From Anaerolineae bacterium (GTDB taxonomy: Bacteria > Chloroflexota > Anaerolineae > CG2-30-64-16), in assembly GCA_025454565.1 (NCBI GenBank), contig JALOOE010000216.1, positions 1-5,252 of the forward strand: a stretch of DNA of 5,252 nucleotides, given 5' to 3'. Each line of letters opens with the position of its first letter. The first letter of the stretch is position 1. The notes beneath the pieces are model-generated. The model saw nothing but the letters and a program-made list of their open reading frames with translations, was not told the DNA's origin and searched no databases. This document shows, in pieces, positions 1 to 4,161 of this stretch. Made by a program: the position numbers and the translations under genes.

Positions 1-591
1 CCGTGGCGCTGGCTGAGTGTGCTTCTGATCTTCCTCATCTCGCTCTCGCGCCTCTACCTCGGCGTCCACTTTCCGGGCGATGTGCTGGTCGGCTGGACGC
101 TGGGGTTGCTGGTGCTCGGCGGCTTCCTCTGGCTGAAGCCCCGCTTGGCACCGCGGTTCTCGGCGTGGCCCCTGGGCACGCACATCCTCGCGGCAATCCT
201 CGTCTCCGCGGCGCTCCTCGCCCTCTATCTGGTTGCGGCTGCCGTTCCCGCCGGTGAGCCCGCGCGCTTCGGCGACCTATTCGCCGTCGCACATGCACAC
301 ATCTATGAATCTGCGGGCAGTGTCGCCGGGATGATCCTCGGTGCCTGGATCGGCCTGGCCGTCGAAGAACGCCGCGTGCGCTTCAGCACCGCCGGCGCCT
401 TCTGGCGCCGAGCGCTGCGTCTTGTCATCGGGCTGCTCATCCTGGTGGCGCTGCGCTTCGGTCTGAAGGCAATCTTCCCGGACGATCTGGGCTTTCGCGT
501 GGTCCGCTACGCCCTGATGATGCTGTGGGTGGCGCTGGCCTGGCCCTGGCTGTTCGTCCACCTGGGGCTGGCGCAGCGCGAAGCGCGCTGA
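1..591 (+). CDS. PAP2-family membrane phosphatase, C-terminal part (5' end outside window)
   Basis: The reading frame is open from base 1 to a TGA at 589-591, giving 196 residues of a protein that begins upstream. Near the left edge is SRLYLGVHFPGD (visible residues 16-27), which fits the third PAP2 motif SR-x5-H-x3-D with Arg17, His23 and Asp27. In this family the His acts with the motif-2 His and the Asp in phosphoester hydrolysis, usually of a lipid phosphate or diphosphate at the membrane. The remainder holds about five hydrophobic segments (roughly 28-45, 59-82, 101-119, 138-155 and 168-190), so the protein is polytopic and has a long membrane tail after the catalytic core. Motifs 1 and 2 would lie upstream and cannot be checked. 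The substrate is unknown; undecaprenyl diphosphate or phosphatidate are family possibilities only. It converges on the next gene with 10 bases between stops, and no terminator hairpin is evident. Confidence 0.87.
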   Translation, partial: PWRWLSVLLIFLISLSRLYLGVHFPGDVLVGWTLGLLVLGGFLWLKPRLAPRFSAWPLGTHILAAILVSAALLALYLVAAAVPAGEPARFGDLFAVAHAHIYESAGSVAGMILGAWIGLAVEERRVRFSTAGAFWRRALRLVIGLLILVALRFGLKAIFPDDLGFRVVRYALMMLWVALAWPWLFVHLGLAQREAR

Positions 592-601
592 CCAGCGGCT
601 G

Positions 602-1408
602 CTACATCCCCCATTCGCCCTCGCGCACCAGGCCCGATGCGTCGATGCGCGCCAGCGCGCCGCGGATGACATCGAGATGCTGTCGCTGCAGCGCCGGAGC
701 GAGCAGCATTGCCGTTTCTTGATACAGACTTAGCGCCGCGGCAGCGCGTGCCATTGTCGTCGCCACCTCAAGCCCCACCGCGACGCGGAATGCATGCGAC
801 CATGCCGAATCCAGGCCGGCAGCCGCCTGCGCCTGCTGGAAATAGCTGTTCTCGGTGCGGATCAAGACGCCGCGCTGGACAGTGACTGCGCGCAGTAGTC
901 CAGCCACCAACCCCCACGTGCCATACAGCGCCACGGCTTCGTCGCCCTTCGCCAATGCCCCGATGACTTTATGAGCCTCCTCTGCCAGCCCCATTACGTG
1001 ATAGCTGGCATAGGTGTCGGCCGCCAGTTGCAGCGGCTCCCACCGAAATGTATGCGCCTCACCCAGCAGCTCCGCCAGCGCGCCGCTTCGGTCGAGCAAG
1101 ATGCGAGCTTGACGCAACCCAGGCGCCGCCCAGATCGCCGTCTCGGGCCGGCCCAGCTCATTTCGTTTAGCGTCGATTGTGGTGGTCGAGAGGCTGACCA
1201 GCCGCCCTTCGCGATAGGCCAGGGCGTAGCGATCCGCCTCCGTTTCCGGCAGGACGGCCGTGAAGCGGATCAGATCGATGTCGCTGTACGGCGTGGCATC
1301 GCCGCGCGCGTGACTGCCCGCCAGCAGTAGGCCAATCGCGGCGGCATCGGCGTACTCCGCAACCAGACCGCTCAACAAGGCGTCGGGCAGAACTGAAACG
1401 CTGGACAT
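602..1408 (-). CDS. Nucleotidyltransferase-fold protein (kanamycin nucleotidyltransferase-like)
   Basis: The 268-residue protein opens with a short helix and then GSHARGDATPYSDIDL (residues 31-46). This is the pol-beta-type nucleotidyltransferase signature: Gly31-Ser32 for the nucleotide phosphates, and Asp43 and Asp45 for metal binding. Residues about 110-268 are Ala- and Leu-rich helices, like the helical C-terminal domain of ANT(4')/KNTase-type enzymes. Such proteins transfer NMP to a small molecule or protein; the substrate here cannot be assigned. The strand where a third carboxylate is expected reads RLVSLSTTTID (69-79), with Ser where KNTase has Glu by my manual alignment, so activity may be altered. 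The start is ATG at 1406-1408 with GAGGT at 1418-1422 on the minus strand, 9 bases upstream. It is transcribed divergently from the isoprenoid-enzyme operon and shares its control region. A resistance role is possible but not shown. Confidence 0.85.
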   Translation of the reverse strand: MSSVSVLPDALLSGLVAEYADAAAIGLLLAGSHARGDATPYSDIDLIRFTAVLPETEADRYALAYREGRLVSLSTTTIDAKRNELGRPETAIWAAPGLRQARILLDRSGALAELLGEAHTFRWEPLQLAADTYASYHVMGLAEEAHKVIGALAKGDEAVALYGTWGLVAGLLRAVTVQRGVLIRTENSYFQQAQAAAGLDSAWSHAFRVAVGLEVATTMARAAAALSLYQETAMLLAPALQRQHLDVIRGALARIDASGLVREGEWGM

Positions 1409-1481
1409 GTTTTCTGAACCTCATGCCGTATGCGAAAACCCAACGTCGCATTCTCCAGATATCCGAATAAGGCTAATCGCA

Positions 1482-1490
1482 ATTATATCA
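1482..1490 (-). promoter_or_regulatory. Extended -10 promoter for the nucleotidyltransferase gene
   Basis: Read on the minus strand this is TGATATAAT, a perfect TATAAT (1482-1487) preceded by the TGn extension (1488-1490). No good -35 hexamer lies at the normal distance, which is tolerated for extended -10 promoters. The predicted start of transcription is near 1475, leaving a leader of about 67 bases with a GAGGT ribosome site before the ATG at 1408. It lies immediately beside the palindrome at 1491-1500 and the -35 box of the opposing promoter, so the two promoters cannot easily be occupied together. Confidence 0.6.
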
Positions 1491-1521
1491 CAAGGCCTTG
1501 ACAAGCCCTTACAAGCTTGGT
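1491..1521. repeat. Phased array of CAAG/CTTG half-sites, candidate operator
   Basis: Three CAAG-led units begin at 1491, 1502 and 1512: CAAGGCCTTG, CAAGCCCTTA and CAAGCTTGGT. The first is a perfect 10-base palindrome. The third contains the perfect 8-base palindrome CAAGCTTG (1512-1519). The two dyad centres are 20 bases apart, about two helical turns, and the units repeat every 10-11 bases. The array covers the -35 box and spacer of the plus-strand promoter and abuts the minus-strand -10 box. This is what a binding site for a dimeric regulator controlling both directions would look like. The regulator is unknown, and chance cannot be excluded from one copy. Confidence 0.45.
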
Positions 1522-1526
1522 AGAAT
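1498..1526 (+). promoter_or_regulatory. Strong sigma-70-type promoter of the isoprenoid enzyme-peptide operon
   Basis: A perfect TTGACA (1498-1503) is followed by a 17-base spacer and TAGAAT (1521-1526, five of six matches to TATAAT). Transcription would be expected to start about seven bases after the -10 box, at 1533. That is the A of the ATG of the downstream gene, so the mRNA is predicted to be leaderless. The -35 box and spacer are embedded in the CAAG/CTTG array, which suggests control by a repressor or other regulator. Confidence 0.75.
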
Positions 1527-1532
1527 CGCAGT

Positions 1533-2567
1533 ATGTCGGAAGTGAACCTCAGGCGAGCCCCGTCCACGCATACCCCGCCAGTCCTGCCGATGGTCGAGCA
1601 GCGGGTGGCTCGTGAATGCTATCTTGCTGCGTGCTCTGCCGCGCCACCTTGCCTGGCCGATGCGGCGGGCGCCTGGCTGGAGACCATCCAGCCGCCGCGA
1701 TGGGCATTGGAGTGGAGCCTGCCTTTCTGGCTGGGCGAGAGCCTCGGTTTGCCGAGCAAAGTCACGCGCCGCCTGGTGCTATCGAACGTCGTGGGGCTCG
1801 CCTATGTCCGGCTGCAGGACGCGTGGGCCGATGGGGAAATACTTCCATTCCGACCGACAGTGGCGCCACTCCTGGCGACCCTGCTCTATAGGCGTTGGAT
1901 GCAGGAGTACATCGACCTGTTCGGCAGCGAGCAAAAGTTTTGGGCACCCTTCGATCAGTACCTGACCGAATGGTTGGCGGCGACTGCGTCCAGCAATGAT
2001 ATGCCGGAGCACAGCTTCCGCGACTATGGACCGGATGACTTCCTGCGACTGGCGCAGCGCGGCGCACCGCTGAAGGTATGCGTCGCCGGCGCCTGCGTGC
2101 TGGCCGGGCGAGAGGATCTCCTCGCGGCGCTGACCGATGCGATCGACCACCTGCTGGTGAGCGCCGTGCTGCTGGATCACGCACAGGATTGGTCGGATGA
2201 TCTGGCAGCCGGACGATACAATGCTTTCGTGGCGTACGCCTCTCCGCTGCCGCAAACGCCGGAATACCGGCAGATCAACGAGCGCAGCATACAACAGGAG
2301 ATCTGTCTCCACAAGGCCGGACGACCGTACTTCCGGGTTGCACGGGATCACCTACGGATCGCGCGCAAACGGGCAAGACCGGCAAATTGCCCGGATTTGC
2401 AGCGCTACCTGAGCTGGCTTGATCAGCAAGCAGCCACATGCGGCGAACGCCTGGCCGGCAACGCCGCTGCATTGCTGAATGACGCGGTACGACGCTTGTT
2501 CGGTCCGATGGTTTCGACCGATGCTGAGCAACCTGATTCAAGAAAGGGGGACTTCTCGAATGACTGA
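1533..2567 (+). CDS. Class I isoprenoid-synthase-fold enzyme, candidate peptide prenyltransferase (ComQ-like by context)
   Basis: This 344-residue protein is largely helical, after a Pro-rich tail of about 20 residues. Two acidic motifs fit the class I isoprenoid synthase fold: LQDAWADGE (94-102, Asp96-x3-Asp100) and LLDHAQDWSDDLAAGRYN (213-230, Asp215, Asp219, Asp223, then Gly-Arg-Tyr). The second resembles both the DDxxD...GK motif of trans-prenyl diphosphate synthases and the DxxxD...GR motif of squalene/phytoene synthases. Such motifs hold magnesium and a prenyl diphosphate. There is no signal peptide, so it should be cytoplasmic. The ATG at 1533 is chosen because the promoter places the transcript start there; no Shine-Dalgarno site precedes it. 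The stop overlaps the start of the small peptide gene in ATGACTGA. Fold assignment is fairly secure. The role as a modifying enzyme for the peptide is inferred from the parallel with ComQ-ComX. Alternatives are a small-molecule terpene synthase or an inactive homologue. Confidence 0.72.
   Translation: MSEVNLRRAPSTHTPPVLPMVEQRVARECYLAACSAAPPCLADAAGAWLETIQPPRWALEWSLPFWLGESLGLPSKVTRRLVLSNVVGLAYVRLQDAWADGEILPFRPTVAPLLATLLYRRWMQEYIDLFGSEQKFWAPFDQYLTEWLAATASSNDMPEHSFRDYGPDDFLRLAQRGAPLKVCVAGACVLAGREDLLAALTDAIDHLLVSAVLLDHAQDWSDDLAAGRYNAFVAYASPLPQTPEYRQINERSIQQEICLHKAGRPYFRVARDHLRIARKRARPANCPDLQRYLSWLDQQAATCGERLAGNAAALLNDAVRRLFGPMVSTDAEQPDSRKGDFSND
2541..2550 (+). promoter_or_regulatory. Strong ribosome binding site that fixes the peptide start
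   Basis: AGAAAGGGGG lies inside the end of the isoprenoid-enzyme gene, 9 bases before the ATG at 2560. It matches the purine-rich anti-Shine-Dalgarno target well, while no such site precedes the in-frame ATG at 2479. It is the clearest ribosome site of this operon; the upstream gene has none. Confidence 0.75.
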
Positions 2568-2787
2568 CAGCGAACGGGCCCGATTGGTAGGGCGAGCCTT
2601 GTTGGACGACGAATTCCGCAGCAAGCTACTTGAGGATCCGGAGCAAGCCGCGCGCAGCCTGCGCATCAAGCTGCTCCCGAGAGAGGTCGCCGGAATCAAA
2701 CGGCTTGATCCGCAGACGTTGGCTGAGGTTGCGGGGCAGGTGCAGCAAATGGCCGGCAGGGATGGTCACCCAGGGGTCCTCTGGTAA
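2560..2787 (+). CDS. Small NHLP-like leader/precursor peptide with a single C-terminal Trp
   Basis: The 75-residue product reads like a leader of the nitrile-hydratase-leader-peptide (NHLP) clan. A helix contains DDEFRSKLLEDPEQAARSL (16-34), close to the familiar pattern of D-x-F-R-x-x-L-x-x-D-P-E-x-A. It is followed by LLPREVAGIKRLD (38-50) and a third helix (about 52-65). The tail AGRDGHPGVLW (65-75) has no Cys, Ser or Thr, so lanthionine or azole chemistry is not possible there. The only Trp of the whole peptide is the last residue. The position directly after, and overlapping by 8 bases, an isoprenoid-synthase-fold gene recalls ComX after ComQ, where a Trp near the C-terminus is prenylated. 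There is no double-Gly cleavage site, no signal peptide and no membrane segment. It could instead be a non-modified regulatory or scaffold protein. Translation is probably coupled to the upstream gene (ATGACTGA) and boosted by its own ribosome site. Confidence 0.8.
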   Translation: MTDSERARLVGRALLDDEFRSKLLEDPEQAARSLRIKLLPREVAGIKRLDPQTLAEVAGQVQQMAGRDGHPGVLW

Positions 2788-2817
2788 GCAGATCCCGCGC
2801 TGGAACCAAATGAAGAC

Positions 2818-2856
2818 AACGAGGCAGTCGGAACATGGCTGCCTCGTTCGATTTTT
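2818..2856 (+). terminator. Intrinsic terminator of the enzyme-peptide operon
   Basis: A perfect 10-base stem pairs AACGAGGCAG (2818-2827) with CTGCCTCGTT (2839-2848), extendable inward by a T-G wobble and one C-G pair. It is followed by CGATTTTT, a five-base T run ending at 2856. It begins 30 bases after the peptide stop. On the minus strand the base run after the stem is not T-rich, so it should act mainly on the plus-strand operon, although the convergent membrane-protein gene ends only 18 bases away. Confidence 0.88.
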
Positions 2857-2874
2857 CGAGCCTCTGGCCCCACC

Positions 2875-3936
2875 TCAGCGGATGGCGCCAGTGAGCAAGA
2901 ACCTCAGGATGAGCTGGTTGAGGATGAAGTAGATCAGCGGGCTGGCGGCCGCAATCGCGGCGCGTACAATGGCCGCTTCGCTCTTGAACGGCCAACTCGG
3001 CGACTCCGTGATGACTTTGCGCAGTGTCAGCAGCATGTTGATCCTGTCGGACAAGCGCTTCGACTCGTCGGCGCTGTGATTCAAGGGATCGAGCCACTTC
3101 GTCTGAACATCGAGAAGCTGCCGGCTCATCACATCCAGCGCCTTAGCTTTGGCGTTGCCGATCTGCTCGTGCACGCCCCATAGTGGGATGAAAACCGCGG
3201 CCAGGCCGATGATCGAGAAGCCGATGACCAGAAAGCCGGCCCTGCTCGGCATGCCGAGGATCAGCAGCGGGATCATCACCAGGCCGACGATTGCCACACC
3301 GTGCCAGACGCTCAGCCGCCCGAAGGGGAACAGATTCGCGGGGTGATAGACGTTCACATCGAGCGGACAACGCGCCAGGGATCCCAACGCGCGCGCCTGC
3401 CGGATGGCGGCATAGATCAGCGACAGCAGGAGCCAACCGAGGAACACATAGGTGAAGGCCATGAACACCTTCAGCAGCAAAGCAGCAGGGAATCCGCCGC
3501 CGAGAAGAAATAGATCGCTTTGTCCCACCCCGAAGAGCAGCACCACCGTCACGACGGAGCCAATCAACAGTCCGACTTCGATGCTCCACCGTGCATTGAC
3601 CATCTGATACACGTGCCCGTCGTACGACGCATCGCTGATGCGGACCGACGGGCGCAACTCCTCAAGCGCCGCCAACGCGGCGCGCTTAAGCATCCGGAGG
3701 ACGACCAGGATGTAGACAAATAGCGTGACGAAGACGGTGGCCTGGCCGAGAGGATTGGGCATCAGCGCACCCGTCTGGGCCGCGATGGCGTACTCCAGCA
3801 TCTGCTCGACCGCCGCCATCACGCCGACGAGCGCCACGAGCAGCGGATAGGGTATGGGGATACGCTCGAGGGCGAGCATGGCCCAGCCCGACCAGTTGCG
3901 TTGTGCGGCCTGATTGGCGGATTCCAGAGCACTCAT
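2875..3936 (-). CDS. Polytopic membrane protein of unknown function
   Basis: I do not recognise a named family. The 353-residue product has about six or seven hydrophobic segments (roughly 30-50, 63-83, 117-137, 146-176, 211-229, 233-252 and 322-347). Between them, 253-320 is a soluble, charged, coiled-coil-prone helix stretch (LDVMSRQLLDVQTKWLD and so on), probably cytoplasmic. A distinctive loop, PLDVNVYHPANLFPFGRLS (191-209), precedes the fifth segment and may be a family hallmark. No catalytic, transporter or kinase motif is visible. The frame is open further upstream to 4035, but the ATG at 3934-3936 is preferred. It has GAGG (3947-3950) 10 bases upstream, the downstream sequence starts a normal soluble N-terminus, and the longer version would contain the promoter at 3983-4011. 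It converges on the peptide operon and is divergent from the aldehyde dehydrogenase gene. Confidence 0.82.
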   Translation of the reverse strand: MSALESANQAAQRNWSGWAMLALERIPIPYPLLVALVGVMAAVEQMLEYAIAAQTGALMPNPLGQATVFVTLFVYILVVLRMLKRAALAALEELRPSVRISDASYDGHVYQMVNARWSIEVGLLIGSVVTVVLLFGVGQSDLFLLGGGFPAALLLKVFMAFTYVFLGWLLLSLIYAAIRQARALGSLARCPLDVNVYHPANLFPFGRLSVWHGVAIVGLVMIPLLILGMPSRAGFLVIGFSIIGLAAVFIPLWGVHEQIGNAKAKALDVMSRQLLDVQTKWLDPLNHSADESKRLSDRINMLLTLRKVITESPSWPFKSEAAIVRAAIAAASPLIYFILNQLILRFLLTGAIR

Positions 3937-3982
3937 GATCGCTTGTCCTCGCAGCAAGATGACAATGGACGGCGTGTAGCGG

Positions 3983-4011
3983 ATTATACGCGAGGATTTC
4001 GGGCGGCGCAA
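3983..4011 (-). promoter_or_regulatory. Promoter of the membrane-protein gene
   Basis: Read on the minus strand, TTGCGC (4006-4011, first three bases match the consensus) is followed by a 17-base spacer and a perfect TATAAT (3983-3988). Transcription should begin near 3976, giving a leader of about 40 bases before the ATG at 3936. The position supports the shorter start for that gene. Confidence 0.6.
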
Positions 4012-4015
4012 ACGT

Positions 4016-4108
4016 TCATTTCCACATGACCACATACGCTACGCCATCCGTCGCGATCTTGCCCCGCTCAATCAGTTGACGCGCCTGCTGCGCCGATGTA
4101 TACTGCGC
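4016..4108 (-). pseudogene. Possible decayed 3' end of a small gene
   Basis: On the minus strand a frame of 30 codons runs from 4108 to a TGA at 4016-4018. It reads as a plausible protein end: SAQQARQLIERGKIATDG followed by VAYVVMWK. It has ordinary codon choice but no start codon in frame; a TGA precedes it at 4109-4111. An ATG in another frame lies just upstream at 4110-4112, so a one-base frameshift could have broken a small gene. The stretch now overlaps both promoters of this intergenic region. It may be chance; confidence is low and no family is recognised. Confidence 0.22.
4076..4104 (+). promoter_or_regulatory. Promoter of the aldehyde dehydrogenase gene
   Basis: TTGACG (4076-4081, five of six consensus matches) is followed by a 17-base spacer and TATACT (4099-4104, five of six). 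The start of transcription is expected near 4111, leaving a leader of about 50 bases that carries the GGAGG ribosome site. A small inverted repeat overlaps the start point. Confidence 0.68.
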
Positions 4109-4119
4109 TCATAACGCAG
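4103..4119. repeat. Short inverted repeat at the aldehyde dehydrogenase transcription start
   Basis: CTGCG (4103-4107) and CGCAG (4115-4119) are separated by a 7-base AT-containing gap, with the predicted transcription start inside it. It could be an operator half-site pair or a weak 5' mRNA hairpin. The arms are short, so chance is a real alternative. Confidence 0.25.
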
Positions 4120-4161
4120 CGCGTCATCGAGCGGCGCGCACGCGCTCAACGGAGGCGAACC

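Noticed and set aside
592..601. Terminator between the convergent PAP2 and nucleotidyltransferase genes
   Set aside because: Only 10 bases separate the stops, and no hairpin with a T run is visible on either strand.
1779..2351. Minus-strand 190-residue frame opposite the isoprenoid enzyme
   Set aside because: It has no promoter or ribosome site of its own, and the plus frame carries the paired Asp motifs and joins the peptide gene.
2479..2559. Longer version of the small peptide starting at the ATG at 2479
   Set aside because: It would overlap the isoprenoid-enzyme gene by about 90 bases and has no ribosome site. The ATG at 2560 has a strong one and begins an NHLP-like sequence.
2560..2787. 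Classical lanthipeptide or azole-type RiPP precursor
   Set aside because: The tail has no Cys, Ser or Thr, and no LanM, YcaO or radical-SAM gene is in the window.
2875..3936. ComP-like receptor kinase partner for the peptide
   Set aside because: Membrane segments are present, but no histidine-kinase H, N or G box motifs are seen.
3937..4035. N-terminal extension of the membrane protein to an ATG at 4035
   Set aside because: The extra 33 residues are basic and unlike a protein start, and this stretch contains a TATAAT promoter pointing at the shorter start.
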